DNA of 64,000 nt from DP-19 sp036496285 (GCA_036496285.1 DASXLI010000038.1:46537-110536), one strand, 5' to 3'; counted from the stretch's first letter, positions 21,001 to 29,339 are shown. Program-made: numbers and translations. The notes: generated by a model from the sequence alone, not told the origin.

Positions 21001-21748
21001 GGTCGGCGCCGACGAGCGGGGCGCACAGCGGCGGGACCAGGTCGTAGCGGGGCCGGACGACGCGGCGGAGCCGCGCGGCGATGCGCGGCTCGGAATCGCC
21101 GCGCACGCGGCGCTCGAGGTGCTGCCGCTCGATCTGCCCGAGGAGGCGCGCGCGGCGGCCGTGGCGGCGGCCCTGGCGCCGGTCCGCGACCTGATACCGG
21201 CGGAGCGCGCGGCGCTCGCGCGCGATCTCGAGGCGGCGCTGGCGCGGGCGGCGGCGGAGGGCGACGCGTTCCGCCTGCTCGGACGGGAGATGCCCTTCTG
21301 CGTCGCGCTCGACGCGTTGCCGACGCTCTACGTGCGCGGTCGCATCGACGTGGTCGGCGAGCGCGAGGGCGGCGTCGTGGTGCGCGACTACAAGTACGCG
21401 CGCGCCTCGGGTGACGCGGAGGCCTATCGCGTGCAGCTCGAGGCCTACGCTCTCGCCGTGGCGGTGGCGGAGCCGGGGCGGTCGCTCACGGCGGAGATCG
21501 AGTGGCTACGCGCACCCGGCGCGCGCGTCACGCTCGCGATCGACCTCGCGGCGGCGCGGGCGCGCTTGCGCGTCACGGCCGGTGCGCTGGCCTCGGCGAT
21601 GGCGGCGCGGCGCGCGGAGGCGTTCCCGCAGGCGTTCGACGCGCCCGCGCCGTGCCGCGCCATCGGTTGTGCGTTCGTCACGCGCTGCTTCCCGCCGCGG
21701 TATCGCGGCTTCCGCGAGCAGGCGCCGTCGGGTAGCATGGCGCCGTGA
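18056..21748 (+). CDS. AddA-like UvrD-family helicase-nuclease
   Basis: A 1230-residue superfamily 1A helicase fused to a RecB-family nuclease, the AddA-type subunit. Helicase motifs in order are VRAGAGSGKT (Walker A, about residues 25-34), VTFTEKAAAEMRDR (Ia), LVDEFQDTDPIQIAL (II, near 376), GDEKQSIYRFRGAD (III), VMTVHQAKGLEFPVVILPD (V) and LLYVACTRARELLVL (VI, near 813). The nuclease has VRDYKYARASGD near residue 1110 and VQLEAYALAVA. It also has Cys near 956 (DYARCPRQFWHR) and CRAIGCAFVTRC near 1201-1212, an Fe-S-like arrangement usually found in AddB, not AddA. ATG 18056 has a GGAGGAAGAGG ribosome site and overlaps the previous stop. Likely role: repair and degradation of linear DNA. Confidence 0.92.
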   Translation: MTATDERALTDEQRAAVACSGSVLVRAGAGSGKTVVLVERYVQALCGERGTEPLEIEQIIAVTFTEKAAAEMRDRIRARLGARGARADGDERRRLLRIQRALQSACIGTIHALAAALLRAAPVEAGIDPAARVLDEIEGPAYVEREVRRALLARLRAGDEDVRRCAEAWGFGGAGGDLVASVTDTLASLARRGVPVAALGDALARQAEATRATLGAAGVRGRAMVASIDGWVAGAGRALPEGFCARWPAWRAALCALDEAGAEGLVPLRAFPSEAGRALRKRPGWSEHAELLAFAWQDGTPRFRGVLAAAFGARHGLTLAEGLGRVIAAVDAQLAAAKRRDGVLTFDDLIVGANAMLAAHPATAARLLGEVRAVLVDEFQDTDPIQIALVRRLASGGGELFAVGDEKQSIYRFRGADVEVFADMRRTIGVELPLADNFRSRPALLAFVNGLAARLFAAPAEAPPWRVRWSAEQRLRARREPHEEAPRPAIRLVSLASQIEEHRPPLAAAPARALEARVVAATISELLGEGWRARDVAVLLPALTQVKAYEFALRRCAIPYEIVRGRGFYQCQEIRDLVHLLAAVVDPEDELALATALRSPLFGLSDTALERLTVASGRLGTALAAADVALDADDAAGLAEARRVLCALRKARDRVTVAELLTQAIDATGIEQVLTAQFHGAQKVANVRKLVARARALGRRGFLDAATFVARARELLDEVAREPEAARLATDVDAVQVMTVHQAKGLEFPVVILPDLAREAPRDYRSPVVVDPRYGLLASATFGAGRHRLPHALIEEWRQDDRERGEAERARLLYVACTRARELLVLCEGKGRVAALREQDGTPARSACEHLWAFLGRERVAAFLAGSDVRVVLDATGEDAAGAPVLVPVELEKSAALLARVRPPEADAGETSLARVADAVPTGDEVAAVASVLDRPEARAAPLVVSPTALADYARCPRQFWHRHVRGVPEGGAAGAGATDGSVGADERGAQRRDQVVAGPDDAAEPRGDARLGIAAHAALEVLPLDLPEEARAAAVAAALAPVRDLIPAERAALARDLEAALARAAAEGDAFRLLGREMPFCVALDALPTLYVRGRIDVVGEREGGVVVRDYKYARASGDAEAYRVQLEAYALAVAVAEPGRSLTAEIEWLRAPGARVTLAIDLAAARARLRVTAGALASAMAARRAEAFPQAFDAPAPCRAIGCAFVTRCFPPRYRGFREQAPSGSMAP

Positions 21749-23004
21749 GCGAGGAGGCGGGGCAGGAGAACGGGCGCGAGGGGCGCCCGCGGATCGCGAT
21801 CGTGCTGTCGGGCGGCGGAGCGCGCGGTGCGTACGAGGCCGGTGTCCTCTCGTTCCTCATGTCGGATCTGCCGAAGCGGCTCGGACGGCGACCGATCTTC
21901 GACATCGTGAGCGGCTCCTCGGTCGGCGCGATCCACGCCTGCTACTGGGTCGCGACCCTGCACGAGGACGACGAGATGCGCGCCTCGCGTCTGGCGCAGG
22001 TCTGGGACTCGCTCTCGATCGAGCACGTCTATCGCCTGAGCCTCGCCGATCTCGTGCGCATGCCGTCGCGCTTGTTGGGCCTGCCGCCCTGGCAGCGCCC
22101 GGCGAGCGGCGAGCGCCTGCCCGACCGCTTGCCGGGCATCCTCGACACGGGCGCGCTGGAAGAGCTGGTGATGCAGCAGATTCCGTGGGCGCATCTCCGG
22201 CCGAACCTGCGCAGCAGCCGCACCACGGTGTGCGTCTCGTGCACCGAGATCGCCTCGGGGCGTGCGGTCGTCTTCGTCGAGGGCCAACGCGTCAACCTGA
22301 AGCCTTGGGAGTACGACCCGTACGTGGTCGCGCGCGCGTCGGCGATCGGGCCGCTGCACACGCTCGCCTCCGCCGCGATTCCGCTCCTCTTCCCGGCGGT
22401 GCGGATCGGCAAGCACTACTACTGCGACGGCGGCCTGCGTCTGAACACACCGCTCTCGCCGGCGCTCCGGCTCGGCGCCGACCGTCTCCTGCTGGTGGCG
22501 CTGCGGCACCCGCCCGACCCGGCGACCGAGGGCGATCGCGCCCGCGAGGTCGCCTACAGCAACCCGGCGTACCTCGTCGGCAAGGTGCTGAACGCGCTCC
22601 TCCTCGATCACATCGACTACGACCTGCAGCGCATGCGGCTCGTCAACTCGATCCTCGCCGGGGGCGAGGCGGCGTTCGGGCCCGAGTTCCTGCCGAAGAT
22701 CAACGAGATCATCCGCCAGCGGCGCGGCGCCAACTACACCACGGTACAGGAGTGCGTGATCCGTCCGTCCGAGGATCTCGGCCGGCTCGCCGGCCAGGCG
22801 TACAAGCAGCGGACCCGGTCGCTCTGGCCCGCGCGCCTGGTCTCCGATCTCGTCATGCGCTCGGCGGCGCAGGGCGTGCCGGAGGGCGAGGCCGACCTGC
22901 TCTCGTACGTGCTCTTCGACTCGGCGTACACGCGCCAGCTGATCTCGCTCGGGCGGGCGGACGCGGCGCGCCAGGCGGACGAGATCGCGGCGCTCTTCTC
23001 CTGA
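21745..23004 (+). CDS. Patatin-like phospholipase family protein
   Basis: A 419-residue putative lipid acyl hydrolase. The patatin elements are complete. The oxyanion loop is SGGGARGAYEAG (residues 22-33), the nucleophile elbow is GSSVG with Ser59, and the catalytic Asp228 is in CDGGLRLNTP. The C-terminal part after about residue 270 is charged and may bind membranes. No signal peptide or membrane span is evident, so it is probably cytoplasmic. The start is GTG 21745, overlapping the helicase stop by four bases (GTGA). The substrate is unknown. Confidence 0.9.
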   Translation: MSEEAGQENGREGRPRIAIVLSGGGARGAYEAGVLSFLMSDLPKRLGRRPIFDIVSGSSVGAIHACYWVATLHEDDEMRASRLAQVWDSLSIEHVYRLSLADLVRMPSRLLGLPPWQRPASGERLPDRLPGILDTGALEELVMQQIPWAHLRPNLRSSRTTVCVSCTEIASGRAVVFVEGQRVNLKPWEYDPYVVARASAIGPLHTLASAAIPLLFPAVRIGKHYYCDGGLRLNTPLSPALRLGADRLLLVALRHPPDPATEGDRAREVAYSNPAYLVGKVLNALLLDHIDYDLQRMRLVNSILAGGEAAFGPEFLPKINEIIRQRRGANYTTVQECVIRPSEDLGRLAGQAYKQRTRSLWPARLVSDLVMRSAAQGVPEGEADLLSYVLFDSAYTRQLISLGRADAARQADEIAALFS

Positions 23005-23017
23005 CGCCGCGGACGGC

Positions 23018-23674
23018 ATGAACCGCACGGTGCGGAACGCGCTCGCGGAGATCATTCGCGGCGGGCTGCACCCGCCTGCGTCGGGCGCCCCGGGCGCGCC
23101 CGACGCGCTCGACTTCCTGGCGCGCGTTCTCGCCTCGGAGCACCCCGTCGAGATGCCGCGCACGGCGGCCGCCATCCTCGGCGATCTCGTGACGGCCTCG
23201 CCAGCCGGCGGCGCGCGGGTGCACCTGGTCGCCACGCCGGCCGTCGCGGCGGCGCGTGCGGAGGCACAGGAGCGCGTCCGCCGCGGCCGCGACGCGCGCC
23301 GGCGCCTGCGGCGCCGCGCGACACCCGCCGCGACGCCGCTCGCGGCGACGCTCCGTCGCGCGGCGGCGCTCTTCGATGCGCGCCTCTACTTCGAGGTCCA
23401 CGAGGAGCTCGAAATCCCCTGGCGCGGGGCGACCGGGGACACGCGGCGCGCCCTGCAGGGCCTCGTGCAGGTCGCGGTGGGGTTGCACCACGACGAGGCG
23501 GGCAATCGCGAGAGCATGCGCCGGCTCTTCGCGTCGGGACGGGCGAAGCTCGAGCCTTATGCGCCGCGCTGGCGGGGCGTCGATCTCGCGGCCCTGCTGC
23601 GCGACGTCGATGCGTACGAGGCTGCCCGCGAGCGCGGGGGCTCTCCGGTGCCGCCGCGCCTCGTCGTCGCCTGA
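23018..23674 (+). CDS. DUF309-like protein
   Basis: A 218-residue protein of unknown function. The C-terminal half (about residues 112-200) resembles the DUF309 helical domain: LFDARLYFEVHEELEIPW, then RRALQGLVQVAVGLHHDEAGN. The first 110 residues are Ala/Arg-rich and not recognisable; a stretch HLVATPAVAAARAEAQERV looks helical. It starts 13 bases after the patatin gene and converges with the M3 peptidase gene, leaving six bases between stops. The DUF309 role is not established. Confidence 0.7.
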   Translation: MNRTVRNALAEIIRGGLHPPASGAPGAPDALDFLARVLASEHPVEMPRTAAAILGDLVTASPAGGARVHLVATPAVAAARAEAQERVRRGRDARRRLRRRATPAATPLAATLRRAAALFDARLYFEVHEELEIPWRGATGDTRRALQGLVQVAVGLHHDEAGNRESMRRLFASGRAKLEPYAPRWRGVDLAALLRDVDAYEAARERGGSPVPPRLVVA

Positions 23675-23680
23675 GGCCGC

Positions 23681-25453
23681 CTAGCGGCAGAGCGCGGCGA
23701 GCTCGTCGACCATCGCGGCGATCGCGCCACAGCCGGCCTCCCAGAAGCTGGCGGACGTGAGGTCGATGCCGTAGCGCCGCAGGAGCGCGGTCGGCTCGAG
23801 GCTGCCGCCGCTCGCGAGGATCTCGGTGTAGACCGGCAGGAAGGCCGCGCCCTCGTGCAGGTAGCGTTGGAAGAGCGCGAGGGTCAGGAGCTCGCCGAAG
23901 GCGTACGCGTAGCAGTAGAACCGGCTGTGCACGAAGTGCGGGATGTAGCTCCAGCCATGGCGGTACGCCGGGTCCATCTCGACGGCGTCGTCGTGCAGGA
24001 CGCGCTGCGACTCCCACCAGAGCGTGCCGATCTCGTCGGCCGACAGGCGCTTTTCGCGGCGCGCGGCATGCAGCGCGAGCTCGAAGCGGGTGAGCGCGTG
24101 CTGGCGGAACACGGTGCCGTACATCTCGTCGAGCGTCGCGACCAGGATGCGGCGGCGGCGCACGGCGTCCGGCGCGAGCCGCAGGAGGTGGTCGGTCACC
24201 AGCATCTCCGCGAACACGGATGCGGTCTCGGCCAGCACGAGCGGTGGGTCGTAGTTGAGCAGCGTCTGCCGGCGCGCCAGCGTGTAGTGGATGCCGTGGC
24301 CGAGCTCGTGCGCCAGCGTGGCGACGTCGCGGCTGGTGCCGGCGTAGCTGGCGAGCACGTACGGGTGATGACGCGGCGTCCATGCGGCGCAGAAGGCGCC
24401 GAGCCGCTTGCCGGGACGGATCTCCGCGTCGATCCACCGGCCGTCGAAAAACGCCTCGGCGAGATCGGCGAAGGCGCCATTGAAGCGGCCGAACGCGTCG
24501 ACGATGACGGTGCGGGCTTTGGCGAAGGGCATGCTGTCGTCGGCGTCGTCGATCGGTGCGTAGACATCCGCGCTGCCGAGCCGCGGAAGGTTCAGCAGCT
24601 TGGCCTTGAGCTGGAGGAAGCGCCGGATGACCGGATAGTGGCGCTCGACCACGTCCATCATCACTTCGACCGTTTCCGGCTCGAGCTCGTTGGCGAGGTG
24701 CGTCGGCTCGGCGACGTGGCGATAGCCGCGCAGCTCGCAGTCCATGCGGTGGTCGAGCACGAGCGCGTTGGTGACGGCGGCGATCGGCAGCGCTTGGGCG
24801 GCATACTCGCCGAGCAGCGCGCGCAGGGCGCGGGTGCGGAGATCGCGGTCGGGGTGATGCAGGAGCGCCATCACCTCGCCGTCGGTGAGGACGCGATCGG
24901 CCCCGTCGACGCGGACGCGAAAGCGCAGCGAGCCCGCGAGCTCATCGAAGAGCTGGACGAACGACGAGGGTCCGCTCACGTGCTTGCGGGTCAGCAGGCG
25001 CTCCTCGGGCTCGCTGAGGAGGTGCGGCTTGAAGCGGCGCAGCGCGCGCAGGAAATGCGCGTACTCGGCGAGCGCGGGGTCGGCGATCAGCTCGGCGAAG
25101 CGTTGGTCGTCGATCGCGGTCAGCTCGAGCTCGACGAAGACGAGGAGGGCGCGGAGATCGGCCTGCTCCTCGGTGGTGCGTTGCTCGAGGTCGAGTGCCT
25201 CGGGCCGGCCGCCCTCGGCGGCGGCGAGCAGGGAGGCATAGAAGCCGGGGCGCTGGCCGAGCTCGAGGACGTCCTCGTAGGCGACGAGCGCGCGGCAAAT
25301 GTCGCTGGCGGATGCAGTCGTGAGGACGCCCCGCCACTCTGCCGCGAAGCGCTCGGTGCGCTCCCGGGCCTCGCGCGCGTCCGCCGCCAGGCGCGGGTCG
25401 TCCGGGCCCTCGTAGAGCTCGCCCAGATTCCAGCGCACCGGTTCCGCGACCAC
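23681..25453 (-). CDS. M3 family oligoendopeptidase (PepF-type)
   Basis: A 590-residue zinc oligopeptidase degrading short peptides in the cytoplasm. The metal motif HExxH is HELGH at residues 382-386. It is followed by ETASVFAEMLVTDHLL, which carries the third ligand Glu, and the substrate-binding HFVHSRFYCYAYAFGELLT region lies near the end. I chose GTG 25453 because the protein then begins VVAEPVRWNLGELYEG, the normal PepF start, and its length matches the family. Upstream in-frame codons run through a hairpin and G-rich leader and are unlikely to be translated. It is transcribed toward the DUF309 gene. Confidence 0.92.
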   Translation of the reverse strand: MVAEPVRWNLGELYEGPDDPRLAADAREARERTERFAAEWRGVLTTASASDICRALVAYEDVLELGQRPGFYASLLAAAEGGRPEALDLEQRTTEEQADLRALLVFVELELTAIDDQRFAELIADPALAEYAHFLRALRRFKPHLLSEPEERLLTRKHVSGPSSFVQLFDELAGSLRFRVRVDGADRVLTDGEVMALLHHPDRDLRTRALRALLGEYAAQALPIAAVTNALVLDHRMDCELRGYRHVAEPTHLANELEPETVEVMMDVVERHYPVIRRFLQLKAKLLNLPRLGSADVYAPIDDADDSMPFAKARTVIVDAFGRFNGAFADLAEAFFDGRWIDAEIRPGKRLGAFCAAWTPRHHPYVLASYAGTSRDVATLAHELGHGIHYTLARRQTLLNYDPPLVLAETASVFAEMLVTDHLLRLAPDAVRRRRILVATLDEMYGTVFRQHALTRFELALHAARREKRLSADEIGTLWWESQRVLHDDAVEMDPAYRHGWSYIPHFVHSRFYCYAYAFGELLTLALFQRYLHEGAAFLPVYTEILASGGSLEPTALLRRYGIDLTSASFWEAGCGAIAAMVDELAALCR

Positions 25454-25524
25454 CGGCGTGCTGTAGCAGCGGCCGGACGTTTCGGCGAGCGCCTGGCAAA
25501 ATCCCGAGGCGTGTGGTTTGAAAA

Positions 25525-25556
25525 ACAAGGGCGGAGGGCCCCCTTTTCCCTCCGCC
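25525..25556. other. GC-rich inverted repeat in the M3/PDZ intergenic region
   Basis: GGGCGGAGGG and CCCTCCGCCC form a perfect 10-bp inverted repeat separated by about ten pyrimidines (CCCCCTTTT core). It lies upstream of the M3 start on the minus strand, so it would be in that gene's leader RNA. It could also stop antisense transcription. Coordinates are accurate to a few bases. Confidence 0.5.
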
Positions 25557-25660
25557 CCACTCGCGTCCATGCCGTTGCCGGCGTGTGCGCAAGTCGTGTG
25601 CGGCGTTTCGCCGCGTGAGGCAAGGGTAGGAGAGGACGGCCAGGGCGGCAATTGTCGGAA

Positions 25661-25689
25661 GGGGGGAGGGGGTAGGGAGAAAATGGGGG
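25661..25689 (+). other. G-quadruplex-capable G tracts
   Basis: Four or more G-runs (GGGGGG, GGGGG, GGG, GGGGG) with loops of one, two and seven bases meet the usual G3+N1-7 rule on the + strand. They overlap the ribosome site and ATG of the following exported PDZ-like protein gene, where folding could lower translation. Confidence 0.55.
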
Positions 25690-26753
25690 CGTTCGCGCGG
25701 GGACACATGGGGGGAGTCAAAAAACTCACCTGGTGCCGTGTGGTCTGCGGCAGCTTGCTGGGAATCGCGGCGGCGTGCGTGAATGCACCGGCCGCGCACG
25801 CGGCGTCGTGCAGCCTGCCCGCGCAGTTCGCGATCACGGCCGAGCAGCACGGCCTCCTCGATCGCGGCTCGGGCGGCGTCGTCGTGACGGCGGTATCCGC
25901 CGACGTCGGGCTGCTCGAAGGCGACGTCATCCGCCAGGCGAACGGCGTGCGCGTGAAGGAGTGCGCCGACCTCGAGCATGCCGCGGCGGACGCGCTCGCG
26001 CAGGGGCTCGTGCTGCTGCTCGCGGTCGAGCGCGGCGACCGACGCGTCGCCGTCGCGGCGACGACGCGGCAGAGCGCCGCACGCGAGGGTGCCGTCGCGA
26101 GTACGACGGCGCCGCCCGCGAGCGCGCCGCCGGCGAGCACGGCGCCCGCCGAGGTGCCGGGGCGGCGCGCCGCTCCCGCGCCGCTGCCCGTCGGGACCCC
26201 GATCGTCGAGCCGACGCCGCTCCGGCGCGAGGTCGCGCTGCCGCCGCGGAGCGGTGCCTCCGCCGCGCTGGTGGAGCGCGCCGGGGCCGCGGCCCGGGCG
26301 CTGGTAGCGATCGACGCGGCCGCGCAGCCGGGAGCGCCACTCGCGCTCTACGAGCGCCGGCTCGGTGAGGCCGAGGCGGCGATCGGCGCGCTCGAGTTCG
26401 GTGTCGACGCACAGGAGTCGGCGGTGCGTGACTACGTCGAGGAGGCGCTCGCGCTCCATCGCGCGGCGCGTGATGTGCGCCGCCTCGAGCTCGAGACGAT
26501 GGCGGAGAAGGGGATGGATCGGCGCGCCTCGCTCGCGAACGGACTCCCGTACTTTTCCACCTCGAAGGTGCCGCGGCTCGTGCGCGCGTATCCCTTCCTC
26601 GAGGCCTGCATCCTCGAGCCGCCGCACGAGATTCGCGTGCCCGTCCCCGGCGAGGCGGCCGGGCGCTGGAGCCCCGATCAGGCGCTCGAGCTGCTCTGGG
26701 GCCGGACGCGGGCGGCGAGCGCCGCGCTGTCGGCATGGGCGCATGGCGGATGA
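25683..26753 (+). CDS. Exported PDZ-like protein of unknown function
   Basis: A 356-residue protein. It begins with a signal peptide whose hydrophobic core is VVCGSLLGIAAACV and which has an AHAA cleavage region. Next is a PDZ-like fold of about 70 residues: AITAEQHGLLDRGSGGVVV, VSADVGLLEGDVIRQANGV, then the ending AVERGDRRVAV. This is followed by an Ala/Pro linker and a helical C-terminal domain (about 215-350) with no recognised family. No protease domain is present, so it may be a scaffold or substrate-binding partner. Starts at ATG 25683 (AGGGAG upstream) and ATG 25707 both keep the signal peptide. It is divergent from the M3 peptidase gene. Confidence 0.65.
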   Translation: MGAFARGHMGGVKKLTWCRVVCGSLLGIAAACVNAPAAHAASCSLPAQFAITAEQHGLLDRGSGGVVVTAVSADVGLLEGDVIRQANGVRVKECADLEHAAADALAQGLVLLLAVERGDRRVAVAATTRQSAAREGAVASTTAPPASAPPASTAPAEVPGRRAAPAPLPVGTPIVEPTPLRREVALPPRSGASAALVERAGAAARALVAIDAAAQPGAPLALYERRLGEAEAAIGALEFGVDAQESAVRDYVEEALALHRAARDVRRLELETMAEKGMDRRASLANGLPYFSTSKVPRLVRAYPFLEACILEPPHEIRVPVPGEAAGRWSPDQALELLWGRTRAASAALSAWAHGG

Positions 26754-26797
26754 GGGCGGCAATCGGCGATGTTCGGGCCGCGTGCGATACTGACGAG

Positions 26798-27202
26798 GTG
26801 ACGGGACGTGCATCGGCGCGGGGGCGGGCGGCGCGACGGAGCGCCACGCTCGGCGTGATCGTCCTGCTCTCCGGAGCCGCGCTGGCGCTCGCGCAATCGA
26901 CCGTACCCGGTGCCGGGCACGGCCACGGCGGATCCCGCCCGGACGTGTTCGTCGAGGTGCCGCTCGACGCGCCGACGCCCGGCGTCGTCTTCCCGTTCGG
27001 CGGATCGCACCATCAGGTGCCGGGCGTCGTGTCGGTGAACCGCGCTCCCTACTACTGCGTGCCGCACAAGCGTGCGTTCCGCGAGCGTCTGGACTTCGTC
27101 GCACATCTCCGGACCGAGCACGGGCTCGCCGACGATGAGATTGCCGGCGCCGTGCTCGTCCAGCACGGCCAGGTGCGTTACCCGGGCGACGCGCCCCGGT
27201 GA
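26798..27202 (+). CDS. Small exported protein of unknown function
   Basis: A 134-residue protein. After a basic start (TGRASARGRAARRS) a hydrophobic stretch, LGVIVLLSGAALALAQ, ends in a signal-peptidase-like site. The mature part has a His/Gly-rich GAGHGHGG segment, VEVPLDAPTPGVVFPFGG, and a helical end with HKRAFRERLDFVAHLRTEHG. I recognise no family. An upstream ATG at 26735 would overlap the previous gene, so GTG 26798 with GACGAG before it is preferred. It overlaps the downstream uracil-DNA glycosylase gene by four bases (GTGA). Confidence 0.55.
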   Translation: MTGRASARGRAARRSATLGVIVLLSGAALALAQSTVPGAGHGHGGSRPDVFVEVPLDAPTPGVVFPFGGSHHQVPGVVSVNRAPYYCVPHKRAFRERLDFVAHLRTEHGLADDEIAGAVLVQHGQVRYPGDAPR

Positions 27203-27906
27203 CGCGCGGCGCGGAGCGGCCGCGGGCGCTCGCGCGGCTCGAGCGCGAGATCGTCGGCTGCCGGCGTTGCCCGCGTCTCGTCGCGCATCGTGAGCTGATC
27301 GCGCGCGTGAAGCGGCGCCAGTTCCGCGACGAGCAGTACTGGGGCCGTCCGCTCCCCGGCTTCGGCGATCCGGCCGCGCGCCTCCTCATCGTCGGGCTCG
27401 CACCGGCGGCGCACGGCGGCAACCGGACGGGCCGGATGTTCACCGGCGATCAGAGCGGCGACTGGCTCTTCCGCGCGCTCCACGAGGCGGGCTTCGCCAA
27501 TCAAGCGCTCTCGGTATCACGCGACGACGGCCTCGCGCTGCGCGACGCCTTCATCACCGCCGCCGCGCGCTGTGCGCCGCCGGACAACAAGCCGACACCC
27601 GACGAGCTGGCGCGCTGCCGGCCCTATCTCGTGCGCGAGCAGGCAATCCTCGCACACGTGCGCGTCGTGGTTGCGCTCGGACGGATCGCGTTCACGACCG
27701 TCCTCGGCGTCGAGCGCGCCGCCGGTACGGCACTGCCCCGGCCGCTGCCGCGCTTCGCGCACGGTGCGGTGAGCGCGCTCGGCGGCCGTACGCTGATCGC
27801 GTCGTACCACCCGAGCCGGCAGAACACCCAGACCGGCAGGCTCTCACGTGTGATGCTGGCGGCGGTCTTCGCGCGGGCGCGGGTGGAGATCGGGGCTCGC
27901 GCCTGA
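27199..27906 (+). CDS. Uracil-DNA glycosylase, family 5 (UDGb) type
   Basis: A 235-residue base-excision enzyme removing uracil and related deaminated bases. The active-site loop GLAPAAHGGNRTGR is the family 5 form, which lacks the usual catalytic polar residue of other families. The second loop is SYHPSRQNTQTGRL. Iron-sulfur ligands are suggested by CRRCPRL near the N terminus together with Cys in AARCAPPDNKP and ELARCRPYL. Family 4 is the alternative but would carry GEAPG. The start is GTG 27199. It converges with the histidine kinase gene. Confidence 0.9.
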   Translation: MTRGAERPRALARLEREIVGCRRCPRLVAHRELIARVKRRQFRDEQYWGRPLPGFGDPAARLLIVGLAPAAHGGNRTGRMFTGDQSGDWLFRALHEAGFANQALSVSRDDGLALRDAFITAAARCAPPDNKPTPDELARCRPYLVREQAILAHVRVVVALGRIAFTTVLGVERAAGTALPRPLPRFAHGAVSALGGRTLIASYHPSRQNTQTGRLSRVMLAAVFARARVEIGARA

Positions 27907-27923
27907 GCGCGCGTCGCGGCTGC

Positions 27924-29300
27924 TCATTGCAGCGCGGACGAGCCGGGGCCGGCGGAGACCGCGGCGTCGACGGACGGGGCGCGCCAGTCGACGATCGGCA
28001 GGTAGGCGGTGAAGGTGGTGCCGGCGCCCGGCATGCTGTCGATCGTGACGAAGCCGCCGTGCGCCTCGACCAGCGTACCGACGATGTAGAGGCCGAGACC
28101 GGTGCCCTCGTGCGTGCCATCGTCATGGCGGGCGTAGCGCTGGAAGATGCGCGAGAACTCGTGCGACGGGATGCCGACCCCCGTGTCGGAGATCGCGAGT
28201 CCGACGCTCGAGGGCAGCCGCTCGGTGCGCAGCGTGACGATGCCTCCGCGCGGCGTGAACTTGATGGCGTTGGTCAGGAGGTTCGCGGCAACGCGCTCGA
28301 CCTGCAGCTCGTCCGCAAGGATCGGTGGGAGATCGGGGTCGAGAGCGAGGTCGACGCGGAGGTCGACGAGCTGCGCGTGCGCCGCGTACTGCTCGACGGT
28401 GCGGCGTGCGACGGCGTTGACGTCGATCGGGCGGCGATCGAGCGTCATGCGGCCGGATTCGATGCGTGAGCTGTCGAGGAAGTTGCCGACGAGGGTCAAC
28501 ACGGTGCGCGTATTGTTGTTGATGCGCAGCAGCAGCTCGCGCTGCGCCGGCGAGAGCGTCGAGCCGGGATCGAGCATCATCTCGGTGTAGCCGAAGATGG
28601 CGCTCAACGGGTTGCGGATGTCGTGGCCGACCATGGCCAGGAAGTCGCTGCGTAGCTGGTCGAGCTCGCCCTGCTTGGTCGTGTCGCGGCAGACGATTGC
28701 GAAGCCGACCGGCACGCCGCAGGTCTGGACGACGCTCGGCTGCGCTTCGAGGTGAAGGACACGGCCCTCGCGATGCACGCCCTGGAGGGCGAGCGCGGTC
28801 GGCTCGGCGGGCGTGAGCATGTCGCGACGGGTCCAGCGACGCAGCGCACGGATGCTCGGCTCGCTCAGGAGCTGCGAGGCGGGGGTTCCGATCACGAGAT
28901 CGCGGTCCCAGCCGAAGAGCAGCTCGGCGGCCCTATTGATCGAGGTGAGGCTCTCGGAGAGGTCGAAGGTGAGGATCGGCGCGCCGGACTGCTCGACGAG
29001 CGAGCGGTGGCGTTCCTCCGAGGCGGCGAGCCGGGCCAGGCGCCGCTCGAGCTCGCGCACGCGGTCGTCGTTCGGGGCGGGACGGGCGGTGGCGGCAGCC
29101 GCCTGGCGCTGGAGCCAGCTGGCGACGACGAAGGCGAGGAGGGACGCGAGCAATGCGATGCCCGGCAGCAACGCGGTCTGGTCGTGGAGCAGGGTGGTCA
29201 GGAGTAGGGCCGCGCCGACCAGGAGGGGGAGGTCGGCGCGGCGCGGCCGGGGCGGGGTCGGATTCGGAGCAGCGGGGCGTTGGCTGTCGGACGATCGCAT
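27924..29300 (-). CDS. Membrane-anchored PAS sensor histidine kinase
   Basis: A 458-residue kinase. Two closely spaced hydrophobic stretches at residues about 25-65 anchor it. A PAS domain spans about 90-200 (GAPILTFDLSESLTSINRAA). The phospho-acceptor is His226 in MVGHDIRNPLSAIFGY. The ATPase domain has NLLTNAIKFTPRGG (N box), ISDTGVGIP (G1) and THEGTGLGLYIV (G2). The short span between the helices leaves almost no periplasmic sensor, so sensing is likely through PAS or the membrane. No response regulator lies beside it, so this is an orphan kinase in this window. Confidence 0.93.
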   Translation of the reverse strand: MRSSDSQRPAAPNPTPPRPRRADLPLLVGAALLLTTLLHDQTALLPGIALLASLLAFVVASWLQRQAAAATARPAPNDDRVRELERRLARLAASEERHRSLVEQSGAPILTFDLSESLTSINRAAELLFGWDRDLVIGTPASQLLSEPSIRALRRWTRRDMLTPAEPTALALQGVHREGRVLHLEAQPSVVQTCGVPVGFAIVCRDTTKQGELDQLRSDFLAMVGHDIRNPLSAIFGYTEMMLDPGSTLSPAQRELLLRINNNTRTVLTLVGNFLDSSRIESGRMTLDRRPIDVNAVARRTVEQYAAHAQLVDLRVDLALDPDLPPILADELQVERVAANLLTNAIKFTPRGGIVTLRTERLPSSVGLAISDTGVGIPSHEFSRIFQRYARHDDGTHEGTGLGLYIVGTLVEAHGGFVTIDSMPGAGTTFTAYLPIVDWRAPSVDAAVSAGPGSSALQ

Positions 29301-29317
29301 CGCTCGCGTTCCAGGTT

Positions 29318-29339
29318 CCGCATGGGGGGTGGCATGCGG
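29318..29339. promoter_or_regulatory. Inverted repeat just upstream of the histidine kinase gene
   Basis: CCGCATG (29318-29324) and CATGCGG (29333-29339), a perfect 7-bp inverted repeat with an 8-base G-rich spacer, end 18 bases before the kinase ATG. The position would suit an operator or a leader hairpin. No matching second copy was seen. Confidence 0.35.

Noticed and set aside
18341..21106. 921-codon minus-strand open frame inside the AddA-like gene
   Set aside because: A shadow of the helicase coding strand; no motif.
25454..26140. Longer M3 peptidase starting further upstream on the minus strand
   Set aside because: The added sequence reads through a GC-rich hairpin and the G-tract and has no family similarity; the standard family start is at 25453.
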